Below, piece by piece: positions 34,690 to 45,584 of a stretch of 64,000 nucleotides of DNA; the first letter of the stretch is position 1, and each line of letters opens with the position of its first letter. This stretch comes from Pollenia angustigena (lineage: Eukaryota > Arthropoda > Insecta > Diptera > Polleniidae), in contig OV884059.1 in the NCBI GenBank assembly GCA_930367215.1, positions 68,419,393 through 68,483,392 of the forward strand, read 5' to 3'. A program made the position numbers and the translations under genes. Under the pieces are notes generated by a model, which was not told where the DNA came from, ran no database searches, and saw nothing but the letters and a program-made list of their open reading frames with translations.

Positions 34690-34980
34690 TCAGGGCCTTA
34701 TTAAAATTTTTGATGGTTCAGTAAAAACGCGAACACTTCCGCAGATAAAGCTCCATGATGGGTTTTTTGGAGTTAAACGCAAACTTGATATACATGGGTC
34801 CGATAAAATAAGAAGTGATGTTTTTTTGGTAAACAATTCGCGGTAATTCCTTGAATCTTTGTTTCTAGATTCTTGCGCTTCTTCGGAAAATTGCCAATGG
34901 GGAGAATGCAGGAAGAGATTGTCTTTTCTATGGAACAACATTTTGTGCACAGTAACTGGCATATTTAACCATGAATATTT
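34690..34980 (-). pseudogene. RAG1-core-like (Transib-type) transposase fragment
   Basis: On the minus strand a short relic reads MPVTVHKMLFH, then HWQFSEEAQESRNKDSRNYR, LLILSDPCISSLR and a C-terminal tail. It parallels TVHKILAH, PEEAQESLNKFYKKYR and ASSDPLISSLR in the element at 24853. It therefore covers only the last catalytic segment (the Glu-bearing box). The spacing between blocks is short, implying small deletions. No CACAGTG ends were found nearby, so this is an isolated scrap of a different family member. Confidence 0.62.
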
Positions 34981-35045
34981 TTGGGCTATTTTTCGTTATT
35001 ATTGGGTGATTTTTCGTTATTATTGGGTGATTTTTCGTTTTTTTA
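34978..35045 (+). repeat. Short tandem repeat, about 20-bp unit
   Basis: ATTTTTCGTTATTATTGGGTG occurs in nearly the same form three times, with a degenerate fourth unit. 35930-36055 carries related TTTTTGGG words around a T-run. Confidence 0.6.
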
Positions 35046-35221
35046 AATTTGTTGATTTTTCATAATGAAATATTATATGAAAAATAGCCCATTTTTCGGG
35101 ACATTTTTAATTTTTAAAATTTCGTCAAAATCTTACATACTATTTGCCTAAATCATTCATTATTACTATACGTCGAATTCATAAATGTTATTTATAAATA
35201 TAAAGGGACATATTGCAAAAA

Positions 35222-35728
35222 GGTGGCATGTTATAACGTCCAGTGTCATAGTGTCCGTGGACAAACTCGAAAGCAAAGCTTACAAACTCGAAAGCATAGC
35301 CGGCCTTTGGCCGTGCGCAAGGATTTTCTCCTCTTTGATAAAACAAGTACCGGCTTCGCTTACTAAATCTTATCTGCACAGCCGGCCTTCGGCCGGGGGC
35401 AAGGATTTTCTCCTCTATGGTATAACAAAACCCGGCTTGGCTAACTAAAACTTATCTGCGAAGTCGGCTATCGTTCAGAAACAAGGCAGATATTAGAAGA
35501 TTTACTAAGCGAAACCGGTACTTGTTATATCTATGCAGAGAAGCTTTAGTTAGCGATGCCGGTTTTTGTCACACCATAGAGTAGAAAATCCTTGCGCTCG
35601 GCCCAAGGCCGGCTATAGCGAGACGCCTGAGTAAGCACTTCCGGTATTTGTTACACCATAGGGGAGAAAATCCTTGTGCCCAAAAGTGTCCATGGACACT
35701 ACGACACTGGACTTTATGACATGCCACC
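35222..35728. mobile_element. Foldback element with 9-bp target duplication
   Basis: Ends GGTGGCATG and CATGCCACC, flanked exactly by TTGCAAAAA (35213-35221 and 35729-35737). Arms continue inward with GTCCAGTGTC and TAGTGTCC. Each arm then holds two direct units of about 85-90 bp with GCCGGCCTT(T/C)GGCCG, CAAGGATTTTCTCCTCT and AACCGG/TACCGGCTT. It is more GC-rich than its surroundings. The 9-bp duplication and arrayed arms fit Drosophila-type foldback or Mutator-like elements. Non-coding. Confidence 0.83.
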
Positions 35729-36161
35729 TTGCAAAAAGCTGTATTCTGTTTTGAGTAATTGATTATAACTATGCAGTGATTAATTAATATTTAACTATTA
35801 AGAGTGCACAAAGTTTGGCAGAGGGCTCAAATAAGTATTACTGTCCATACTGCCGAGCAGCTGTTGAAGATACAATGCAATTTTTAACATAAAACTTACA
35901 TTTGTATTTAATAAATTTATATGATTTATATATACTTTTTTGCAAATTGGGTAATTTTTAATTTTATTTTTGGGAAAAAATTCGTTTTTGCTTTTTGGGT
36001 CATCTTTCATTTTTTTTTTTTTTTTTTTTTCCCTTTTTCGTTTTTTTTGGGCAACATGCAGGTATTGGATTCTTTCTAACGAAACGCATGTATTTACATT
36101 TTTTTAGATTAAGTTGCATAAGATTTACATTGCACCACGTGTAAAAAGAATTCAAGTAATT

Positions 36162-36525
36162 TTAAAGAAGTTGTTGTTCAGATATTTGACGATAGCTAAG
36201 AAAAACTTTCACGTCGTCCGCATACATCAGAATATTAGATGAATTAATCACCTCAGGTAGGTCATTAATAAACAATGTAAAAAGAAGTGGCCCAAGGTGG
36301 CTTCCCTGAGGTACACCAGACAGAACTTCTATGCTTCTAGAAATTGTGTTATTAAAGCAAATCGTTTGTGTTCTGTTGCTTAGGTATGAATATATCCATT
36401 TTATACTTATATCAGTAAAACCGAGTAAATTAAGTTTAACCTTCAAAAGTCTATGGTTAACTTTATCAAAAGCCTTGGAAAAATCGGTGTATATGACATC
36501 AGTTTGCAATTGTTGTATAAATCCT
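36162..36525 (-). pseudogene. LINE reverse transcriptase fragment (palm domain)
   Basis: On the minus strand about 115 codons without interruption hold the core RT motifs in order: VIYTDFSKAFDKVNHRLL (motif A, catalytic Asp), LLGFTDISIKWIYSYLSNRT, SGVPQGSHLGPLLFTLFIND (motif B) and LMYADDVKVF (motif C, the DD pair). The frame stops soon after motif C and no N-terminal fingers precede motif A. The FADD/YADD pattern and SGVPQGSHLGPLLF are typical of jockey/CR1-type LINEs; I cannot fix the clade. The coding frame is intact over the fragment, suggesting it is younger than the relic at 13155. Confidence 0.82.
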
Positions 36526-36814
36526 TAATATATGACAGTTGTGAGATGAAGGAGATTAGTTGTAGTTTTCATTATTTTTTTTTTTTGCCATTTTTCTTTG
36601 GACGATTTTTCCTACAGCCGATGCACATACTTGTTCCTGTCGGCCAATTATTCCTGATATACATAGTAAAAATTAAAGATACATTAAAAATTAACTCAAG
36701 TAAATTAAGCGATCGAAAATGTCATCATTAGAAAATCTCCCGGAGCTAACCGCATCACAAGCTCAATGATAAGAAACTTACGTGCTTCCCATCCCCTTGG
36801 AAGACCTCTACAAT

Positions 36815-37970
36815 TAGGCTTGCCAACCGTACTTTATAATAAAGTATTGTACGTTATTTCGAGAAATTGTACTCTATACTTTATAAGAAAAATAAAGTAC
36901 GCGGAAATACTTTATTTCGCATGATTAGATTTTTCTAGAATTCAAAATAGATTCAGGTTATATTAGTCAGGGTTTTATTAGTCATAAAATTATAATACTT
37001 ATTGTAAAATTAACTAAAGAACAACTAATTGGTATTAGTCAGGGCCATTTGTTGATGTTTTTTATATTGGCAGGACGATTTTTCGAAAAAAATAATCTGA
37101 CAGCACTATTTCACTTGTTTGTTTTGTTTGAGCACAATAACTGCCTTTTTTTAAAACGAGTGCAACCCTCTTTTAAATTACTGCCTGCTTTTAGATCGCG
37201 AGCACAAAAGTGACTCGTTTAACTAACATTTAAAACAAAACTTCAAAACTTCCATTCCTTAAGGGGGCTCCCATACAAAATGATTAATAAAGACTAGAAG
37301 TATATTAAAGAAAACGTACCAAAACAGCCAAGGAGTGCCTTAATAATTTCGAGACATACTTATCCCTTATCACCACTTCTTAAGGCGGTTCCCATGCAAA
37401 TATTGCGTTGTTTGAAATTTTGAAATTAATTAAAATTTTCCGAATTTTTTGAATAAAATCAAAAGTTGTAAACAGGTTTTAATTATTTATAGATTGTTTT
37501 GTTTGTTTTTTATATGTCTGGAAAAAATTAGAAGCATAGCTATAATTTTTTATAGATTTTTAGCAAACAAAAATTTCGAAATTATTATTTTGTTGCCAAA
37601 AAAAAAAGTTATGTTTCTAAAACGACTGCGCATGTTAGAATAAAATTTTACGTTTAAAGGAAATTTTGTTGCAGATTTTCGTTTTTTTTTAGTAATTTCA
37701 ATAAACTGAACAGTTTTTGAACCGGTATTAGATTCAGCGTACCCGAATTAGGTTAAAGCGCCAGTTGTCCGGCTTGTTTAAAAAAAAGTGGCAAATTCTA
37801 GCACAGTGTAATTGTTTGATAAACCTTGCGAAGAGCAATAAAAAGAAACATTTTTAAATATAACAATAAAAAGAAATTAATTGTACTTTATATTTATACT
37901 GTGTACTTTTTTTTCTTAACCTTAAATAATCAATGTACTTTAATTGCAACAAAAAAAGTTGGTAACCCTA
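36815..37970. mobile_element. hAT element with 8-bp target duplication
   Basis: Left end TAGGCTTGCCAACC. Right end inverted TAGGGTTACCAAC. TCTACAAT flanks both sides (36807-36814 and 37971-37978). 1156 bp, no transposase seen. The interior includes one terminus of the GAACGCGAGCGC family (37181-37250, after TTACTGCCTG) and a repeat shared inverted with 33960-34115. Confidence 0.75.
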
Positions 37971-37979
37971 TCTACAATT

Positions 37980-39200
37980 GTTATGATTCCTAAAGTCAGT
38001 AAAAGACGCTAGTCAAATTACATCGTACACACCAACCAGCTTACTATCAATCTTATCCCAGCTATTCAAAAAAATGTTAAGATTTTGTTTGTCGTGCTTA
38101 ATTCCTAATTTTTAATTGTGACATAAACCAGGGCTGTAGATTCGGAGTTGGGGTTTTTGGTCAGAGTCGAAGTACCCACAAACACTCGCGAGTCCGACTC
38201 CAACATTTTTCATCATAAAATTGTTTAAATTATTTTTCAAAATAAAAAATAGTTTAATTTCTTCTTTTCATAATAAATCTTCAAGCTTAAGGTACCTTTA
38301 ATACATAAAATATTTACTATAAACCCAATATTTCTTCAGGGTTTTTGGTTTTTTAATTTTAAAAAAATTTTTTAAAACAAAATTTTATGAAACAACACAA
38401 TTGTCAATTATGAAATACATATAATAAAAATTATACACAGGGAACAAAAATTGGTCTATTTCATTGTTGTAAATTTATTGTATTTCCTATCTTATTCTTA
38501 TAATTTAAATGTCTGCAATTTTTATTAATAATAAATATTTTTTATATAAAATTGACCTTGAGCTTGAAGATTAATTTTTTATTGATCTTTTAGCACTTTA
38601 TGACAATAAATATATAGATTGTATCAAACCATGTCCTTATTTATGTTTTTATGTGACCTAATATTGCAGTTGCTAACAAAACTGGTTCGTTCCATTACTA
38701 GATATTTACTAATTCACTATTGTTTAAAGTGCGCAAAGATATCGTTGATGAAATGGAATCGAATTAGGGAATTTAAAAATGAAAATTTGTAAACAAGTTC
38801 GTTTTGACATATTTGTTTTTTATAAATCGTTTATTGAAAAATATTTTTGTAGTGATGTTTATATATGTATCAGAGAATGACAACAAGTACCCATAATAAT
38901 AATATACAGAGGTATTTACCCACGCTTTTCGTTATTGTGTATACACATATTTATAACGCAAAAGGTATGGTTATTACTTATACTTATGCACGGCAATATT
39001 TTCAAGCAACCACATTCAGTAAACAAAAATACATGAATATTATGCAGATGTTATTCAATACCCATGAATGTGTTTTGGTGATCTGCCATACAAATAAAAT
39101 ATCCATGTTTAAAAAAATACCTTCAGTATTTTTGGCACTTCTGTGTAAAAAAAAAAAAAAAAAATTTACCAAAAATGTGCTTTGTCACTAGGCAGGTATG
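37980..39200. other. AT-rich, no gene; one hAT-end-like motif
   Basis: CAGGGCTGTAGATTCGGAGT at 38131 resembles a frequent hAT-type terminus, but I could not find its partner. The rest is AT-rich with chance frames. Confidence 0.35.
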
Positions 39201-39204
39201 GGAC

Positions 39205-40270
39205 TATGTACATATTAGCTCTGTTTCTTTACTCTACTTTGGGATCCCAATTTGCACGAAAAGCGTTCCCGTACTTTTAATTTGTGTAAATGATAGCGGA
39301 TTTGGGAGAATAAAATTCTTCTTCTTCTTGCACGAAACAGCCCAGACTTTTTCTTCGCGCAAATTGTGTAAGTTGTCAAACAGCTGTAAAACATAAACAA
39401 AACAATGAAATGCAAAGGAAAAAAATCATTAATCAAATTTTGGAAAAAATGTTGTGGAGTAAAATAATGTACATACTTAAATATACAATTTTGTGTTGAA
39501 ATATTAGGAAAACATAATGTTAGTTATTTTAAAAGTGTTTGTTTTGTTTAATTTTTGGTAAAATTAGTTTATTTCTACAAACAATATACAATTTTTTAAA
39601 AGTGCCATAAACTTTTATTGTTTTGTAATTACCCTAGAGGGAAGCGAACTGACACCAAAGTAGTCCCGTGATAGGTCTTTGGTGGTAGAGACCGGTTCTA
39701 GTTTTAACACTTTATATGAATAACACCTATCACTTTTACATGGGGTTGTCATTGGAGGGGGTCAATTGACACCATTTGACCAGTCACAGATCTACTCTAA
39801 ATGAACGTGCTTGGTGTCAGTTACTAAAATGTATCAGAATTTCAATACAATGTAGTACTATTTCAATAAAACAAATCCTTGTATTAAATTCAAGAACCAA
39901 ATTTTAGAAAGTACCAAAAAATTTGTCACAGCACCGGTGAAGACTGTACTGTAATTCATTACTTTTTCTACCCTTTTGTTCTTCATAAATCAGTTAAGAG
40001 ATTGGTTATTCTTTCACTGGTCATGAGTCCTTTCTTTTTGCACTTGTTCCATTTTCACAAATCCCAGGACCAGACTGTTGGACCAATTGACACAAATTTC
40101 CCGCAGGGTACTGTCAAAACAACGACTTTCTTATTTTGTGCTTTAAATTTGGTTTTTTCTGTTCCCGTACTTTTGTGTAATTTTGTCTCTTTATGAGATA
40201 AATTTATGCTTGCTCTCATTTTCACGAACTTTGCCCAAAAAGTAAAGAAACAGAGCTATTATTTATGATA
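39205..40270. repeat. Inverted-repeat pair enclosing a TIR element
   Basis: ATTAGCTCTGTTTCTTTACT at 39211 recurs inverted near 40235-40262, and the flanking CGTTCCCGTACTTTT recurs at 40160. An element starting TACCCTAGAGG is nested inside. Confidence 0.45.
39630..40110. mobile_element. TACCCT-type TIR element
   Basis: Left TACCCTAGAGGGAAGCGAAC. Right inverted TACCCTGCGGGAAATTTG. Both are followed by GACA(C/A)C-type words. It resembles the TACCCTGCA family (62001). About 480 bp and non-coding. Confidence 0.45.
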
Positions 40271-40329
40271 TTTAAAATAAATTTGTCCGTAACATCAGCA
40301 GTACCTATGTAAAACTACACATAAGATAT

Positions 40330-40615
40330 ACATTTTTATAAAAAATAGGACCACGAGCGGTGGGAAGGAGCAATTTCTGCTCTCCGAAGCTATCTGACAG
40401 ATTTTAATGAAATTTAAAACATAGATAGATCCATATTTACATAGACACATAAGCTATGTATTTTTTAAAAAATATGACTAAAAGGATTATAGGGGGCAAT
40501 TTCTGCCTCTCCGAAACTATTTAATAGATTTCAATAAAATTTAAAAAATATAAAGGTTTTTATTTATTTTTACACATTTGCTATGTATTTTTTTCAAACT
40601 ATGACCACGAGGGGC
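40330..40615 (-). repeat. Tandem-unit dispersed repeat fragment
   Basis: Two inverted units of the type seen at 19970-20695 (CAATTTCTGCCTCTCCGAAA and ACATAGATAGATCCATAT). Confidence 0.5.
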
Positions 40616-40616
40616 A

Positions 40617-40865
40617 AATTACATGTACGTTTTTCATCGAATATTCACCCTTATTGTGTTTGGCGTATTTAAAATACGCCTACGACTATTTGGTTATAGA
40701 TTAAAGAGAACGTGAATTTGTTTTCTTTAATCTATTACCAAACAATAACAATCATTAACAAAAACGTTGTTAAACAGCAATTGTAACACACATGCACAGC
40801 AACATGTGAAATGAAAAGTTGACAAGTCAGATGTAAAAAACATGTCTTGTACATGTATTTTAAGC
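40617..40865. repeat. Right half of an ACATGT-type TIR element
   Basis: Matches 6105-6240: AAATTACATGTACGTTT, GACAAGTCAGATGTAAAAAA and CATGTC. The left half is not adjacent. Confidence 0.55.
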
Positions 40866-40887
40866 AAACGCTATAAAGAAATATGTA

Positions 40888-41196
40888 GTGAGTGGTTGTT
40901 TCACTCTTTCTTATTAGCACAACATACAAATCAAGTATTGACATGCATACATAAAAAACAATATATTCCATCACGTGTCGTCTACCTATGCTATGTGCGT
41001 GTGACAGCAACAAGTGGCTCTACGATATTTTTATTTTTGCATGTAAAAACCCTTTACGCATCCGCACAATTTTTTTGCACTTATCGCTGTCACAAACACA
41101 AAGCATAGGTAGATACGAGATGGAAGATATTGTTTTTTATGTATGCATGAAAGTATTGATTTGTATGTTAATAAGAAAGAGTGTAACCGCCACTTA
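40888..41196. repeat. Foldback MITE, about 310 bp
   Basis: Arms 40888-41010 and 41083-41196 are inverted copies: GTGGTTGTTTCACTCTTTCT, ATACATAAAAAACAATAT and CTACCTATGCT(A/T)TGTG. The 70-bp spacer is AT-rich. The two open frames over this stretch are translations of the two arms and not genes. Confidence 0.78.
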
Positions 41197-41379
41197 ATAC
41201 ATTTAGCGCTTGCTTAGACGCCTTTCTGTAACGTTTTAAAATTCAAACATTCCTTTTTAATAAGTTGTAAAGAAGAGTTTTTCTTTAAAAATTTCATCCA
41301 GTGTATGTATGTATGTAGCATATGAAAAATTATACATTTAAAGTATGGAAAATAATCAAGAAATTTTAGAGAAAATAAA

Positions 41380-41645
41380 TGATTTTGGAGAGGCATAAGT
41401 CGCCCCTATCTCCCCTTGTTATTCTAATTTTTTTAAATATACATAGCTTATGTGTCTACACAAATATGTATCTATCTATGTTTTAAATATCATTAAAATC
41501 TGTTAGATAGTTTTGGAGAGGCAGAAAATACCCTCGAGCTTCCCTCGGGGTCCTATTATTAAAAAAATATATAAAGCTTGTGTGTTCATATTAATATGGA
41601 TATACTTATCTATGTTTGAAATTTTATTAAGATCTGTTAGATAGT
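41380..41645 (+). repeat. Tandem-unit dispersed repeat fragment
   Basis: Two units like those at 19970-20695. It ends in GTTAGATAGTTTCGG, exactly where mariner coding sequence begins. Confidence 0.5.
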
Positions 41646-42144
41646 TTCGGTTTATGGGCTGGTGGCATCATTGGACCGTACTTCTTCAAAGATGATGCGA
41701 ATCGTAACGTAACTATGAATGGTGAGCGCTACTGTGACATGATATCCAACTGTTTTTGCCCAAAATACAAGAGCTTGACTTGCATGGCATGTGGTTTCAA
41801 CAAGACGGTGCCACATGACACACAGCACGCTTAACAATGGACTTATTGAGAGGCGAGTTGGGTGAACATTTTATTTCACGTTCGGGACCAGTCAATTGGC
41901 CGCCTAGATCGTGCGATTTAACGCCTTAAGACTATTTTTTGTGGGGCTATGTTAAAGAGTATGTATGCCAAAATTGGACTAAGCGGATGGACCATTTGTG
42001 GTGCAGTCACGGTCAACTTTGCATGAAATACTCTTCAAAAATTAAATTATATGGAATTATATCGATTCAAATAAAGATTTCATGAATTTTTCTGAATTTT
42101 ATGTGTTTTTTTTAAACTTTCCTATAGCTCTTAAAAAATCACAC
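41646..42144 (+). pseudogene. Mariner transposase 3' relic (DD41D type)
   Basis: Catalytic half of a second mariner, distinct from the one at 4675. Readable pieces are WAGGIIGPYFFKDDANRNVT, MWFQQDGAT (a base is lost right after it), HTARLTMDLLRGELGEHFIS, SGPVNWPPRSCDLTP, a stop where Leu is usual, then DYFLWGYVKEY. The spacing between the second and third Asp again counts to 41 after allowing for the lost base. A deletion then joins the VKE region to CQNWTKRMDHL. The 3' end keeps a terminal repeat, inverted GTGTGATTTTTTAAGAGC (to 42144). The 5' half is missing; at 41646 a tandem-unit repeat takes over. Inactive. Confidence 0.82.
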
Positions 42145-42646
42145 ATTACAAGGCTTACAACAATTTGTTTACCTTACTTTTCTCTTCTAAATGTGTTATA
42201 CAAATTATATATATATTTAATTTTCCTGTGAATGACCAAGAAAGTTGGTCGAAATATTTGACTAAACAACTAAAATAAAACCAAATGGCATATTGAAAAG
42301 AAAAGACCTCGCTTAACAATTTAAAAAAAGGGCTCCTGATGTTCTTTGCCTCTACAAATTCAGTGGTAAGTAACACTAAATACACTTGATGCCCTTTACG
42401 TCTAAGCAAGTTGGACATGGTGTTGTTTTCAACTTTTCTATCTCGAAAACTAAATTAGATAATACTTATGGCGATTTACACATCGATAAAGAACATTTTT
42501 ATATCAACAGTACAAAAACGTATTTTGAAGATGATGTGAATTGGTGTAACTTATCTCTCCCTTTCAGAACTATTGTTACATTTTTAGCACTGTTTGCATA
42601 ATTTTAATAAATTAATATAACTTTCAAAATATATTCAGGCTTATGT

Positions 42647-43681
42647 GTAGTTTATAGAACACGAGCGCCTTACTCGTCGGTTCAACTTACATATAAAACA
42701 AAAACAACCCAGCAAAACTTGGTAATGACTTGCCATTACTGAACAACTTACTTTTCAATGACTACTTCATACCATCTGCATTACATAGAAGTAGTTTGGT
42801 AATGGCTGACATATAATCTGATACCTAAGTACTTGTGTATGAGTTGATTAACGAAATTTATAATTCATTCGTAATAAAATGCATCTACGGTTGAAGTTTT
42901 TTCAAATCTAATACAAATTGATTTAAAATTTTAATATGAAAAATTATGCTGTACTGAAATTTTATAGTCATGACATGTTAGTTGTAATTTTGGTGACATC
43001 GGAGTAATAACTTATTTAAGTCCCTGTTTGTAAGCGAATGTGGTAATGACTTATTTAACTCCCTATTTGTAAGCGAGGGTGGTAAGTAGTTGCCTCCAAT
43101 AATTTAATCTCATATTTACGCTCTTAATTGAGTAAAAAACATCGTTTTTTATACAAAAACTACATTGCCCCGGTAGACTAGCTGGTAGTGAGCTAGTCTA
43201 TCAGCACCGAGGTTGCGCGACCGAATCCCGCCAGAGACAGAAAAAAAAATAAAAAACAAAACAAAGTAAAATAAAATAAAATAAGAAAAAATAGAAAAAA
43301 AAACATAAAGTAAAGTAAAATAAAATAAGAAAAAATAGAAAAAAAATAATAAAAAAAAATTTTTTTAAAGTCATGACATGTTAGTTGTAATTTTGGTGAC
43401 ATCGGAGTAATAACTTATTTAAGTCCCTATTTGTAAGCGAATGTGGTAATGACTTATTAAACTCCCTATTTGTAAGCGAGGGTGGTAAGTACTTGCCTCC
43501 AATGACATCACCGTGTTAAATTAATGAGTTAAAATGCCAATGTATAAGTAGTGAAGAGTCGTTATATAAGCTTTTTAACTCATTACTTTGCAATGTAAGT
43601 TTTTGCTGGGAAATTTCGAAATTTTGTTTTTGTTTTAAATGTAAGTTGAACGGACGAGTAAGGCGCTCGCGTTCTATAAAC
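42647..43681. mobile_element. GAACGCGAGCGC-type TIR element carrying a SINE
   Basis: Left GTTTATAGAACACGAGCGCC and right inverted GTTTATAGAACGCGAGCGCC. Both continue with TTACTCGTC, GTTCAACTTACAT and AAAACAAAAACAA. 1035 bp. Inside are a 135-bp sequence present twice (42966-43100 and 43369-43503) and, exactly between the two, a family-B SINE. No transposase. Confidence 0.78.
43101..43368 (+). repeat. tRNA-derived SINE, family B, between 135-bp direct repeats
   Basis: Starts AATTTAATCTCATATTTACG. The tRNA-like module is at 43165-43245 (GCCCCGGTAGACTAGCTGG, 8-bp hairpin, CGAATCCCGCC). It is followed by an A-rich tail of about 120 bp made of AAAATAAAAT words. The tail and the module identity with 17923-17997 and 60283-60345 define the family. 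Not a functional tRNA gene. Confidence 0.75.
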
Positions 43682-43684
43682 ACC

Positions 43685-44405
43685 ACATTAATGAGCAAAA
43701 GTAGTTCGATCCCATTTGGATTGTTGCAAAACTCGTTTCTTTCAAAAATTCGTAGAAAAACTCGCTCGTTCCAAAATGAAATATATTATGTTTCTTTATT
43801 TCAGTTGGTTCCAATTTTTAAAATGTTGAGTTATTAATCAAGAATGGCATAACACTTCAGAATAAAAAAGTTCAGCTAATTTGCTCCATTAAATCGAATA
43901 AAGTGTGATGATTGAGTTTTATAAAAGCTCAATGCGGCACGTGTTAGAATTGAAATAACGATTTGACAGAATCATGTTTTTGCTATATTTAACCATTAAA
44001 AGGTACTGCATTAAAAAAAGTTTTAAGGTCAAATAAGGACCAGTCACATATAAATTTAGCATCAAAGTTATGCTAGTTTCTACCAGTGAACTGCGCATAG
44101 AAGTGCAAGTGCACGGCATAAAAAACTTAACTGGCAACATGCTTTATTTTTGCGAAAACAATTAAGCAAATTGTTTTTGTTTTCATTTCGTTTTTTCTTA
44201 ACCTACTTACAACTACAATTAATGTTTGAAGAATTCCAGTCAATTGTAGTGGGGAATGTAAGAAGAGATAAAATCACTGTTTATTGTTGTTGTTTTTGTT
44301 CAAACTTTTATATTATTACAAGTAGAACCATTGCTTATAATTCTTATACATTTAACATTTTTATTAGGTTTAATATCTTAAGTTTTTCTAAAATCTTATT
44401 GGATG
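43685..44405. other. No gene seen
   Basis: AT-rich. Open frames at 43919-44140 and 44150-44416 have no recognisable domain. Confidence 0.35.
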
Positions 44406-44409
44406 AAGT

Positions 44410-44525
44410 GTCCTGACGATCTGGCCTAAGCAACCAGTGAAATGCGCATAGGAATAGCTTATCCCATCAACAATGAATTTCAGTTTTCTATCAAGAATAA
44501 AAATTGGGAATTTAGCACGACAAAC
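44410..44525 (+). repeat. Dispersed repeat, copy 2 (pair of 1925-2045)
   Basis: See the copy at 1925. Orientation is opposite. Confidence 0.55.
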
Positions 44526-44949
44526 CAAATGGCATTAATTTAAAATGGTTATTTTTTAATAAATTGTTATTGAAGATAATCTTTCATAAACTTGCAAAAT
44601 TTTCTGTCAGTATGACAATAATATAAGGAACTTTAGAAACGTCAAAAAAAATTGTTCGTCGGGGTTCAAAAAATATCCAAATATTATAAAATGGTACAGG
44701 TTAAAATAGTTATTCAGAAAGTGGCTTCACTGATCTGGAGTAGGCGTAGTGTGTGCATGGTGTAAGTTTTTCATGTTACGCGTAATAATATTTAAAATTT
44801 CAAAGTGACGAGCAACTTCCAGTAAAATTAAAAAAAGACTATGATTTGGAATGCGTAGCTTTTAAAAACTTAATATCGAAATAATTATGGTTCATTTAAA
44901 AAGCCCGAAAGACTGTCGTCTTATCGAATTATAATTTTAAAACGGCCCA

Positions 44950-45195
44950 GACTATTTGAAAATTTCATTCAAATATAAAAACATTTATATTAAAATAATA
45001 AAAAAAATTCTTTAAACGTTTTACATTAAAATAATGCAACATTTTCATTGATCTTTTGAAACATTTCGTTAACGGAGGGCTAATGTAACATTCTTCATTA
45101 ATCCAATGAAGGGTAACATATGTTGAATCTTAATGTAATTTTTCATTGGATTAATGTCAAAAGCCATTGGATCTGTAAAGAAAATTCTTTCAGTG
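44950..45195. mobile_element. CACTGAAAGAA-type element, right-end fragment
   Basis: Ends GAAAATTCTTTCAGTG with TA after it (45196-45197). ATTAATGTCAAAA and TTTTTCATTGGATTAATG match the ends at 17661 and 61046. The left part is diverged or missing, and the SINE is absent. Confidence 0.55.
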
Positions 45196-45212
45196 TACGA
45201 ACCCAACAAGAA

Positions 45213-45365
45213 ATGCATGAGCGAATCATCATATTTTTAACGTTGGTGTTAAGAAAATGATGGGAGAATTGATAGAAAATCAAGTTTTCTATCATCAAAT
45301 TTTCTATCATTTCTCCCATCATTTTCTTAACACCAACGTTAAAAATATGATGATTCGCTCATTCA
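45213..45365. repeat. Perfect-stem palindrome, about 55-bp arms
   Basis: 45213-45267 and 45311-45365 are inverse copies (ATGAGCGAATCATCATATTT; CGTTGGTGTTAAGAAAATGA) with at most one or two differences. The centre has a smaller TGATAGAAAAT hairpin. It sits 16 bp right of the TA that ends the previous element. Confidence 0.85.
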
Positions 45366-45584
45366 TTTCATGTAGGGAAGCGACATACACCACATGTAGT
45401 GGTGAGGGCATATGTGTAGCTAGACTGTTATTCTAGGTCGGGCATGTACAACCCTTCCAAAAAGAAAAAATAAATCCTTTTTTGATTAAAACAAAATATT
45501 TTTTCATTTGAAAAAACAATGAAATATGTCACAAAAACTCAGTTTGCAAAGAATGTAACCAAAAACAAAGTATTTAAAAAACTA

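Noticed and set aside
34978..35045. CRISPR-like short direct repeats
   Set aside because: The units are contiguous without distinct spacers in an insect-like TE landscape, so it is a simple tandem repeat.
38131..38220. hAT element start (CAGGGCTGTAGATTCGG)
   Set aside because: No inverted partner or 8-bp duplication could be found, so no element is called.
43163..43245. Possible tRNA gene
   Set aside because: The A- and B-box-like parts and a strong hairpin are present, but there is no matching acceptor 3' strand and no normal anticodon arm. Repeated copies have A tails, so it is a SINE.
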